Program-made: the position numbers and the translations under genes | Notes under the pieces: model-generated | Database searches by the model: none | What the model was told of the DNA's origin: nothing | The model's input: only the letters and a program-made list of their open reading frames with translations | Source of the DNA: Rheum nobile | Lineage: Eukaryota > Streptophyta > Magnoliopsida > Caryophyllales > Polygonaceae | Direction: 5' to 3' | NCBI GenBank assembly: GCA_027886185.1 | Contig: WOAB01000317.1 | Coordinates: 1,054,001 to 1,118,000 of the forward strand | DNA length: 64,000 nt | Shown here: piece by piece, positions 10,324 through 20,500 of the stretch | Layout: each line of letters begins with the position of its first letter | Position numbering within the stretch: the first letter of the stretch is position 1

Positions 10324-11896
10324 ATGCCTAACAGTGAGACAGGCTCAGGGAGTATGGATCTACTAGGTCGTGCTAGGGAAGCAGCTTATCTGGCGGATGA
10401 GCCGGGGACAAGTCCAGAGGAAGCGTCCTCCACATCTTCATCGTCCTCCCCCTCTCCTGGGCCCTCACGGCCGTCTAAGATTGGGAGAAGCGCGGTAGTT
10501 TATGGGGGTGTCGAGACCATTTTCTTGGATTCTGAGGAGACATTGGACGCCGCGTCGCTTCCCAGAGCTAGAGTAGGGGTCGCGCCACTTTTATCGGAGG
10601 AAGGTGTCGGGGCGCGATCTCCTACAATGCCTCCAGAGGCCACATCTTCTCGCAAGGAAGGGCGTATAGACAACTGTGCTGATTTTCCAAGTCATAGGTT
10701 GTGTAACATCCCAGGCCAAACTACCCCAACCACCAAGCCGCCCAGCCACCCAACGGTGCCGGCGCCGGTACTGGTGCCGCCTAGTTGTCCAAGGGCATGC
10801 AACCCACACGCCCAACCCTTCCCCCATTTAAATGGGTAGGTTGTTGCCCACGGGGATCGAACCCGAGACCTTTAGATACAAGGGCAATGCCTTACCACTT
10901 GTATCACCAATTGCGCTGCAGCACAATTGGTGATACAAGTTGTAAGACATTGCCCTTGTATCTAAAGGTCTCGGGTTCGATCCCCGTGGGCAACAACCTA
11001 CCCATTTAAATGGGGAAAGGGTTGGGTGTGTGGGCTGCATGCCCTTGGACAACCAGGCGGCACCAGTATCGGCGCCGGTACCGTTGGGTGGCTGGGCGGC
11101 TTGGTGGCTGGGGTAGCTTGGCCTGGGATGTTACAGGTTGGGTGTAGAACCTCCGCCTCCTGCTAAGGTGAACTCGAAAAAGGTTCCAATGATGCCACTT
11201 TCAGGGGACGAAGATATGCACGAGATGGGTACATATACTACCGTTTCTCTTCACACATTGGAACGGTTGGCAAAAGAGATCTCTTGGCCCAAGGGTGTAG
11301 AGTTGTGCCTTCCTGAGCGCTTGGGTTCCTCACTAGCGCGTTACGAAAATTGCTTAGTGGTTAATTTGTTTAGCTTGGAAGGGGGGTTTCGCTTGCCCTT
11401 AGCAGATCATTACCGCGAATTTTTAGCCATGTCTAACTTGAGTCCCGCGCAATTGTACCCTAATTCTTGGAGGTATTTTAGTGGCTACACCATGCGATGC
11501 TACAAAGAAGGAATAACACCTGACGCACAACATATGCATTGCCTCTTTACTATGAAGTATGAGAAGGGGATGTGTAATTTTAGTCTTCCTACTCTGAAGG
11601 TTATTAGCAAGCCTTCCAATGTGGGCAAATGGAGGGATAGATGGTTCCTAGTCAGGGGTTTCTCAGAGGATTCATTTAATTGTCGAATATACCCTGCGCC
11701 GTTTAGGAGGCCTAAGAAGCCTTCCCAGCGAGAGATAGACGCGTGCAAGGTTAGGTTCCGCAATGACCTGGACGTTCCAGATTTTAAGAGGTTGATCACA
11801 CAAGAGAATTTGGAGAAGGCGGGCTTGAGTCTGCCGCTGAGAGGTGGTCGTGATGAAGGAGAGCGGGGTAGTCATTCATCTGTCTCATGCTGACGC
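10324..11896 (+). pseudogene. Antisense ORF of Tat-type gypsy element, 5' part, split by an insertion
   Basis: The frame starts at 10324 with a Ser/Pro-rich N-terminus. It is interrupted by the 10702-11135 insertion and continues in the same frame after the target duplication, so the insertion alone breaks it. The second part (about 11141-11893) has the globular region with motifs such as LPLADHYREFLAMSNL and LYPNSWRYFSGY. That pattern resembles the plant 'putative gypsy type transposon' family (Transposase_28-like) reported for Tat aORFs; the function of that family is unknown. The frame stops at 11894. A plausible splice donor (GGG|GTAGTC, about 11867) just before could join it to the 13.36-kb part. 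Confidence 0.65.
10702..11135. mobile_element. 434-bp palindromic element with tRNA-like arms and TG...CA ends
   Basis: The element is an almost perfect inverted repeat centred near 10918, each arm about 217 bp. It begins TGTAACATCCCAGGCC and ends GGCCTGGGATGTTACA, flanked on both sides by GGTTG (10697-10701 and 11136-11140). Each arm contains a tRNA-like stretch. On the plus strand of the right arm, GGTCTCGGGTTCGATCCCCG (about 10967-10986) has a B-box core and a T-arm-like stem CGGG/CCCG around TTCGATC. Upstream, an A-box-like GTGGTAAGGC is preserved in the left arm on the opposite strand. TG...CA ends with a 5-bp duplication point to LTR-type integration. The ends resemble those of the terminal-repeat-in-miniature family Cassandra, which carries a 5S promoter. 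This may be an inverted dimer of a SINE-like or TRIM-like unit. Confidence 0.8.
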
Positions 11897-11972
11897 GCTC
11901 TCTAATGCTTTACTTAAGTCGTACTATTGCTCTGCTCTTTTTTTCGTTTAGAATTTATATCTAACTGCGGCC

Positions 11973-13352
11973 TGATCAGCACTATTTTATAGTGCCTATC
12001 TAGGAGTTGTTACCAGGTTTGAGGTGCCATTTGGATGGATTTAGTGCACAATTGTGGAATATGGAGTTAGAGCTGAGAAGTGTGGATATGGTGGTCTGGA
12101 GGAGCCAATTAAAGACATCCAGAGGAAGAGAAGTTGACCACCTGAGGAGACGAAGAAGAACCAAGGAGAAAGCCACACGAGAGGAGAAGTAATGGGCTAC
12201 CGCGAGTGCCCGCGAGCAAGGAAGAGAGGACAAGAAGGTCGCGGCGATTGCCGAGAAAAGGAGTGAAGAAGATCTCCGACCGCGATGGCGGCGAGGAGGC
12301 CGCGATGGCGGTAAATGTTTACCTGAAAGTTGAGAGCAATTTGATTAAACCGCGATGGCGGTGGGCTCTCCGCGGTCGCGGTTGGACACGGGAGGCGAGC
12401 CCGAAGAAGAATTCCGAAGTTTTAATTCTTTTTCTTATTTCGATTTTATTTATTCCGAATACTTATTTTTATTTCCTTTTAGATGAAGTTTGTGATCTTG
12501 GGCTTTAGGTTAAGTTTATTTAACCTAAATTCCACAGCCTCCATTCATCATCTAGACACTTCGTATCAGTTTTATTATCGTTTTTTTTTCTTTGAAGAAT
12601 ATTGTTTCCAAGACTATGAGGAGCTAAGCACCCTTTTGCTTAGTCCGACAATTGAAGCTTTTCTTATGATTTGATTGTGAGGTTAATTCTCTATTTCCTA
12701 ATTCCTTTGGATTATATCTTTCTTCTTGAGCATATTCCTATTGATTGTTATTGATTTGATTAGATTGATCACCTAGTTGAGTTTAATAATTATCTATTGC
12801 TAGGGTTTGGAATTTTCTGGTTGAGATTCCTTATCTAGAGTAGCATCCATGATTATCTAGGACTGGTTGGACTAGATATTTATGAAAGAGAATTGATTGC
12901 ATGCTAAATACTGCGAAACATCGGTGTTGTATGTATCCTGGTTTGATCTTATGCTCTATGTTGCTATTGTTCTAAATCTTGATAGTTTCTTGTGCGTTCA
13001 ATAGTAAGGGTTGCTAGAACTGGTTGGGCTAGTGACTATATAAGAATAGGGACATGAATAATCAAAGGAAAGGAATAGAGATGACCTAGGATCGATCTAT
13101 CATAGGAAAAATGGATATTTGTCTGGCTAAGTGGTTTCCCTTAATTGATTAAAAACCCTTGCTTTGTTATTTGCTTTGTTTACTTGTTACTTGAAACTAA
13201 TCCAAAACCCCCCTTTGTTACCATTTCATGCTAGTGAACACTAAGAAATCAACTCCTCCCTGTGGGATCGACTCTGCTTACCCTGACTACTAGTTTAGGT
13301 TTGCTAGGAATTATTTTGACAAGGTTTAAGACGACTAAAAACCTGCCTGTCA
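11973..13352. mobile_element. Solo LTR (1,380 bp), Athila-like, inserted in the aORF
   Basis: The block runs from TGATCAGC to CCTGCCTGTCA and is flanked by a perfect 5-bp duplication CGGCC (11968-11972 and 13353-13357). It has no internal coding region, so it is a solo LTR left by recombination between two LTRs. The region near 13250-13290 (TCCCTGTGGGATCGAC) resembles the U5 region of Athila-type gypsy LTRs. Three copies of CCGCGATGGCGG lie between about 12280 and 12362. Its 3' portion from 12973 onward is repeated at 23978-24357. Confidence 0.82.
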
Positions 13353-13365
13353 CGGCCAGTGTATT

Positions 13366-14557
13366 TTGTAGATATGGTGAGTTCTTCACTGTTGTTGGGG
13401 AGTGTGGCGCGGAAAACCAAGGGAGGGGAATCCTCACTTCCTGTCGTGGTGCCTGAGGAAGAAGCTACCTCAGCTCCGATCGTGGAAAAGGAGCAAGTTC
13501 CCACAACGACCGCGGCTGTTGAAGCTACAAGTACTACGCGGCCTCCGGTCACTCCGTCGGGGGCAGATAAGAGGAGTAAGGTGTGCCATAAGTCGAGGCA
13601 GGGAGGACCTACTTCAAAGAGGGCCAGGGTGGACGTCTTAGTGGGAACCGGTTTGGTTAGACGCGCTGATTCTGTTAATATGGACATCGTCAAGCGCTAC
13701 ACTGCCCCCGCTCCTGCTGCGGCGGAATTGAGGAAGCTCGCAGTTCTGAGAGAGGCATGTGTTGCGGAGAGGGGGTGGTTTAACACTTTGCCCGCGGCTC
13801 ATTTGGAGTTTGAGACTTTGAAGTACCTGGAGATGGTATATCCTCTTGTTGGGGAGATTGATTCGGTTATGTTTTTTTTTTTTGTGATGTTTTATTCTTC
13901 TCTTTTTGACAGGCCCGATTGGGATTGCTCGCCACAACTTCATATTGCAAGACTTTAGAGGCTGGGTGCTCTGCATTGGAAGGACGCGGAGATGGAGGAC
14001 GACTTGAAGAGTATAAGAGGAAAAACGAGGAGCTCAGTCTTGAATGCGACGCTGCGAGAAAGGAAGCATCCGAGGCCAAGGAGGAGACTGCCGCAGTCAA
14101 GAAAGAGGCTGGCGACTTGAAGAAATCTGTTATGAAAAAAAGGAAGGATATTGACAAGCTGAAGGCTGCGAATGAGGGCCTTGCCAATGAGCGTGGTGTT
14201 GCGGAGGAGAAACTTTGAGTTGCAGAGGAGAAACTTCGAGCCGTGGAGGAGCAAATCAGGGGTGAGGAGGCCAGGGTGGAATCTGCGATCCGTGCTTATC
14301 TATCTTCCGAAGAGTACAAGATGAAGAGGGCGGACGAGATTTTGCCGCATTGGCAGCAGGGGATCCATATTGGAGTTAGGCAGGCAATGGCTAAGTTTGG
14401 CGAAGTTGATCCTCAGATTACTTATTTTGAGCTGGAGTATACAAGCCTCTTTGGGGAGCCAGAGATCCCGGACTCGGATTATGAAGGTCACGACGCGGTC
14501 CTAGAACCCGGGCAGGGTGGAGGGGAAGATGCAGCAGCGGAGGATCTTGTTGTGTGA
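13366..14557 (+). pseudogene. Antisense ORF of Tat-type gypsy element, 3' part, copy 1
   Basis: The frame begins near ATATGGTG (13376) after a possible acceptor TTTTGTAG. It covers a Ser/Thr/Pro-rich region with a basic patch (SKRARVDV) and conserved segments such as LREACVAERGWFNTLPAAH. A likely short intron follows (about 13868-13914, T-rich, ending TTTGACAG). After it comes a long Lys/Glu-rich coiled coil (about 13960-14300) and an acidic C-terminus ending at 14557. A 21-bp tandem duplication near 14195-14240 carries a TGA stop at 14216-14218 where the second copy has CGA. The protein is therefore truncated as it stands. Function is unknown; a coiled-coil C-terminus suggests oligomerisation. 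Confidence 0.6.
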
Positions 14558-14696
14558 TAATTTGTCTTGAATCACTCGAACTGATTTTTTGGTGATCTTG
14601 ATATGATGCCCTTTTAAAAACAATGTAACTTTTGTGAAATATTTCTAAGTAGGAATGCAGATGATGAATACTTTAGGGATTTTTAATTAGTCGATA

Positions 14697-14958
14697 ACCG
14701 CGATGGCAGCCCCAAGCCTAGACTTGAGGGATCTCACCCGCCAATGAAGAGTGGACGCGGTGGCAGCCCCAAGCCTAGACTTGAGGGATCTCACCCGCCA
14801 ATGAGGAATGGACGCGGTGGCAGCCCCAAGCCTAGACTTGAGGGATCTCACCCGTCAATGAGGAATGGACGTGGTGGCAGCCCCAAGCCTAGACTTGAGG
14901 GATCTCACCCGCCAACGAAGAATGGACGCGATGGCAGCCCAAGCCTAGACTTGAGGGA
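14697..14958. repeat. 57-bp minisatellite, array 1 (5 units)
   Basis: Five units of 57 bp, each with GGCAGCCCCAAGCCTAGACT followed by TGAGGGATCTCACCCG and ending near AATGGACGCG. The array lies just after the aORF stop in the gap between the convergent aORF and pol. The last unit has lost one C and is cut off at GGGATC, where it joins a truncated copia LTR. Confidence 0.92.
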
Positions 14959-16022
14959 TCTAAGTTCCCTTCGCAGCGGAAATAAACAATCAAAAAAATG
15001 ACAAGTTCCTTATAGTGGAAACCTTTGATTGCCAACTAACAATCCAGGATAAAAACCACTACCTTTCTTTCGAAAGGATTTCAAGGTCTACTTCTTGATT
15101 TCTTATCTCTTTTGGTTACAGCTTATCCTAGGAACAAACACACAGTTTCTTTGCCTTACACACAGTTAGGCAATCCTAGATAACTTAACACAATCAATAA
15201 TCAATCCAAGAAACAGACCTTCGCACCTAGGAACTATCACTTACAGTCACATGAACTTAGCACTCAGCTCTTATATTCCTTGACTGGTTCCTCTTGATCT
15301 CGGTTTGCTTTGATGATCTTGTTTGAAGGTTCACACTGGATATTTGCTAATGTGTGTGAGTCGTATTTCTGTGCTTGAAGATAACCCTTGAGTTAGTCTT
15401 CCTTTTATAGAGGATTCTTCGCAGCTTAATCTTCTCTGGGTTCCCATAGATTGAGCTTGCCCTAGGATAAGTGGTTCTCCTTGGTCCACATTGTTCTTGG
15501 CATGTGCAAACAACCTAGGCAGCTCAGAATCCTTCTAGGTTAGTCAACCTCTTCAGCCAAGTCATTCTCTAGCTTTCTTTGTCCGAGGTTCGACACTCTG
15601 GGCGCTTGGGAACTGACTTCTGGACAACGATAGGTTCCATGTCCTGTCGCTTTCACCTTTCTCTGTCCGAGGTTCGGTGTTCTAGGTGTCTTGTTGTTTT
15701 GCTCTTGGATGGTGGCAGGCTTTTGGAAGCTTCTCTCAAGTCGCTTTCACTTCCTTTTGTCCGAGGTTTAGTGTTCCCAGATTTCTCGGGAAAAGCAAAG
15801 TCACGTGTTGCATTTCTGGGCACACCTGGGTTCCTTTGGCTTGCTTGTTTGGTTTCTTTATCTTGTTTGGCTTCCATGGTTCCAACAACTGTCCTGTGGT
15901 TCCTCTAAACACATCTTTGAGATAAAACATTAGTATCAAAATATTTGTCATCTTCAAAAGTAGAGAAACTGAGGAAATGAACTCTCAGGGGAACCGAAGT
16001 TCCAGAGTTCCGTTTCCTAACA
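14959..16022 (-). repeat. 3' LTR of the Sirevirus-like element, outer end truncated
   Basis: The block aligns with 22915-23977 over its whole length, with about 20 base differences by eye, and ends ...TTTCCTAACA. The first 50 bp of the intact LTR (TGTAGGATTG...) are absent; the match starts at TCTAAGTTCCC right after the minisatellite. Confidence 0.9.
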
Positions 16023-16280
16023 ATTTCCCCCTTTTTGATGATGACAAATATAAGGAACCTGACAGTATAATAGGAACATGAAATTCATGAGAACAGTTGA
16101 GCTAAGGGATTTTCAACTTTAAAAATATTGATAGAACATTCAATAGTTGCAAATTCCCCCTAAGCAAATGAACTAAGTTATTCAAGTTCCCCTTTAGAAG
16201 TAGAATGAGTTCAGAGTTCCTATAAGTCCAGTAATTCCAATAATTCAAGGTTCCTATCCATTCTTCCCCCTTTTGACATC
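16023..16280 (-). promoter_or_regulatory. Cluster of polypurine tracts beside the 3' LTR
   Basis: On the minus strand four G-rich purine tracts appear: AAAAAGGGGGAAAT next to the LTR (about 16022-16035), TTAGGGGGAATT (about 16150), AAAGGGGAACTT (about 16190) and AAAAGGGGGAAGA (about 16265). Multiple polypurine tracts before the 3' LTR are described for Sireviruses. The first one is the likely functional primer. Confidence 0.7.
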
Positions 16281-17557
16281 ATCGAAAAGATCAAGTTACT
16301 TATCAAGTATAGGATATCAATGTGAAATAAACAATTTGCGTTAAACCCATGACAGTGACCATAATAGAAACTTAAGGCAAAGACAAATGATGCATTAGAA
16401 ACATTACCATAAGAGTTCATTAATCATTAAAGTCAAGAACATTGCCCAGAGATGCATAGTGGAAAGAGAAACAAAAGAGCACAACCAACTTGACATTAGA
16501 CAAAATAAGGATAGAAGAGGGGAGTAGGACCCTAGGGAACTACTAGCACACTGTGATGTTATAGCACTGGGAACTAGGAGAGACGTTCCTATGGCAGCGT
16601 AGTGGCCTCCTCTTCAGTTTCCTTCTTTTATACAGTTCCTTCATCTTGGCCTGTTGTCATCTTATCGGCCTGATTACCTCCAATTGAGCAAGGTTAAGAT
16701 TGAGGTTTTTCTTGGCCATTTGAGGAGCTTTGTGTTTTGAGAGAGACAGGTGAACATGAGATTGAGAGAAGGCGTGAGAGAACAGAGTGCTCGGCTCAAT
16801 CAAACAGGAATCCTTAAATAACCCTTGAGCAATTTTGGAGCCGTTGAGAATCAAGCCATTGGAGATATTTCTGAGAACTCTGAAGAGTTGAAACGGCTAA
16901 TTTTCTTGAAGCTTTTGCGCCTTTGCAACGGTCACAAATTCAAAGATTAGATGTTAAAAAATGGCAACTGTTCAAGGCTGAGAAGACGTCTTTGACGCTG
17001 TGAGATTTGCCATAAATACTGTCTTGGGAGGAGCAATTCTCTTACTAGCCGTTTAAGGGGTAGCCCATCCTAGTTCCTTTCTGGCGATATTTTCAGTGTG
17101 CTAGAGGGATATATGAGAACCTTTGATGTGGGTTTTAAAACATAGGACCTAAAAGTACGTTCCCATAAAAGAAATCAGGAAAGGCCATTTATCGTATTAC
17201 ACACTAGTTCCCAGAGAGGGTTAAGAAGAGGATCATAGGGAAATAGATTGTGTAATGAGGCAAGGGAGGGTCATAGTACACAATCATCATTTCGGCTTGT
17301 ATTGTTGGGTTAGAAAGATGATCAGATTGTGACTTTTGGGCCAACAAAGAAACTTGGACAATGATTGAATTTTAATAAGAGATGAACAAACAAGGAGAAG
17401 AACTAGAAATTTTTGTCAAAGCCTTTTGAGAAACCATTATGAATATGAGGGTCTAACGCAAGAGAAATGACACAAAGATTCCAAGATAAAGACAAGTAAA
17501 GAGTTCTGAACTAGTCAATCAAGGGAACTGGGGAGAAACTTTAAACTAAAGGAACTG
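16281..17557 (-). other. Non-coding 3' region of the Sirevirus-like element
   Basis: About 1.3 kb between the end of pol and the polypurine tracts. Some Sireviruses carry an extra env-like ORF here, but only short, broken frames are visible, so no gene is called. Confidence 0.6.
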
Positions 17558-20500
17558 CTAGTTTATAGGAATCATTCCCAGTTCTAATCTAAGGTTCTCG
17601 AAGGGAACTCTATTCAAGGCTTTGGTGAATATATCTGCAATTTGATCTTCAGTTCTACAAAATTCCATAATGATGTTTCCTTTCTCAACATGATCTCTAA
17701 GAAAATGATGTCTTATGTCTATATGCTTGGTCCTAGTATGATGCACAAGATTTTTAGAAATGTTTATAGTACTGGTGTTATCACAAAGAATAGTGAGAGG
17801 ACCATAAGACATACCAAAATCTGCAAGTTGTTGCTTTAGCCAGAGGAGTTGGGAACAGCAGGAGGCAGCTGCGATGTACTCAGATTTTGTGGTGGAGATG
17901 GAGACTGAGATTTGTTTCTTTGAGCCCCATGACACAAGGCAAGGGCCTAGGAACTGTGTCATTCCAGAAGTACTCTTCCTATCCACCAAGTATCCAGCAT
18001 AGTCAGCATCAGTGAAACCCATCAGCTCAAAGGGACATTCTTTGGGGTACCAAATACAGAGTGAATCAATTCCCTTGAGATATCAGAGTATTCTCTTATT
18101 AGCAGCCAAGTGGGTCTCTCTTGGACAAGATTGGAACCTGGCACACAAGCCAACAGCAAAAACAATGTCTGGGCGACTAGCGGTTAGGTACATGAGTGAG
18201 CCTATCATACCTCTATAGAGTTTCTCTTCCACTAGAGGACTTGAGTGGTCCTTGTCCAAATGAGCAATGGTGGAGATGGAAGTGGGGAGAGGCTTGCTTG
18301 AATCCATTTTGAACTTCTTTAGTAGTTCCCTAACATACTTCTGTTGGTGAATTTGAATACCGTCTTCCTTTTGAGTGATTTGTAATCCGAGGAAGAAGGT
18401 GAGTTCCCCAATTAAGCTCATTTCGAATTCACTGCTCATCAAGTCTTTGAACTTGTCTATAAGGGACAGGTCAGTGGAACCAAAAATAATATCATCTACA
18501 TAAATTTGAACCACTAAGATGTTACTTTTTTCTTCTAGGATAAAGAGAGTTTTGTCAATAACTCTACGCCTGTAGCCATTTGAGAGTAGGAGATGGGCAA
18601 GTCGATCATACCAAGCTCTGGGAGCTTGCTTGAGGCCGTACAGTGCTTTGTCTAAGAAGTAGACATGGTCTGGATGATCATTGTCTTCAAAACCAGGTGG
18701 TTGCTTGACATAGACTTCTTCTTGAAGAATTCCATTTAGGAAGGCCGTCTTTACATCCATTTGGAACAACTTGAACCCTTTGTGTGATGCGAAAGCAATC
18801 AACAACCTTATTGCTTCAATCCTTGCCACTGGAGCATAGGTTTCATCATAGTCAATGCCTTTTTGTTGATTGTATCCTTGAGCAACAAGTCTTGCTTTGT
18901 TCCTTATCACCGCTCCTGTATCATCTAGCTTGTTTCTGAAAACCCATCTAGTTCCTATGATGTGCTTATCCTTGGGGCGGGGAACTAGATGCCACACTTT
19001 GTTCCTTTCAAACTGATGGAGCTCTTCTTGCATAGCTTGGATCCAGTCTGTATCCTTTAGTGCCTCACCTATGTTCTTTGGTTCCACAATAGATAGAAAG
19101 GCATTGAAGGCAAAGAAGGTGAGATGTTCGAACCTGACTGGAGGCTTGATGATTCTTCTTTCTCTGTTAGGAGCTAGAGCATTTGATGTGGAGACATTCT
19201 GAGTTGAACATTCAGCTTCCTGGTTGGAATCACCTTCTCCATTGAAGATCATGTGGGAAGATAAGTCATTGAAGTTTCCACAGATGTTGTCGTCATGCTC
19301 ATGGTTCCAAGAAATGGATTGTTGTTCATTATTCATGGGAACTGGTGGAGGAGTCATTGGAGGGTTCCGAGCAGCAGGACATGAACTGGGTGGAGTGACA
19401 TCTTCATCTGGATCTTCTTGATATGACTTGGGAAACGGGTCTTCAAAGGAATTGGTGGTGTTCTGCACAATCTTTCCAAGTGATTTTTCATTAAAAATAA
19501 CATGAACACTTTCTTCTACCTTTTTAGTCCTTTTGTTGAAGACTTTGTACGCCTTGCTACCCGAAGCGTATCCAATGAAGATTCTTTCATCACTTCTTGG
19601 GTCGAATTTGCCAAGATTGTCCTTCCCATTGTTGTGCACAAAGCACTTGCATCCGAACATCCTCAGATGTGAGATGTTGGGAACTCTTCCTCTTAGGAGC
19701 TCATAGGGTGTCTTTTCTGTAATTGGGCGAAGCATGGCTCGATTGATGATGTAGCAAGCTGTGTTGATCGCCTCAGCCCAAAATGATTGAGAGAGTCCAC
19801 TTGAGATCAGCATAGTCCGAGCCATGTCTTCCAAAGTTATGTTCTTCCTTTCCACTACTCTATTTTGTTGAGGAGTGTATGGTGCAGAGAAGTTATGATC
19901 AATTCCATGCTCACTGCAAAAGGTTAGAAATTCTCCATTTTCGAATTCGGTACCATGGTCAGACCGAATAGCATTGAGTGAACAATCAAGAGATTTTTCT
20001 AACAAGGGAACCAGATCTTTAAAGCGGTCAATAACTTCACTCTTAGATTTAATAAAGATGGTCCAAGTAAAGCGAGAGAAGTCATCGACAAGAACAAAGA
20101 TATACCTGTTCCCTCCTAGGCTCTGAACTCTCATGGGTCCACACAGATCCATGTGGATGAGTTCAAGAGGCCTTGAGGTGCTTACCATGTTTTTGGACTT
20201 GAAGGAACTACGAGCCTGTTTCCCTTTTACACAGTCAGAGCACAGTTCCTTAGATGTGCCACTTAGCTTTGGCAGCCCTCTGACTAGCTCCTTTGAGTAT
20301 AGCTTTTGAATCAGCTTGGTGCTAGCATGACCGAGGCGTTGATGCCACAAATCAGCTTGGTCATTCACAGTTGAGAGACAAAGTTTCTCCTTGGGAACAA
20401 AGTATGGATCAATTATGTAGACATTGTTGAATCTTTTCCCTTTTAGGATGATTTGTCCCGAGGAGTCAAGGACTGAACATTCGTTTGATCTGAATCTAAC

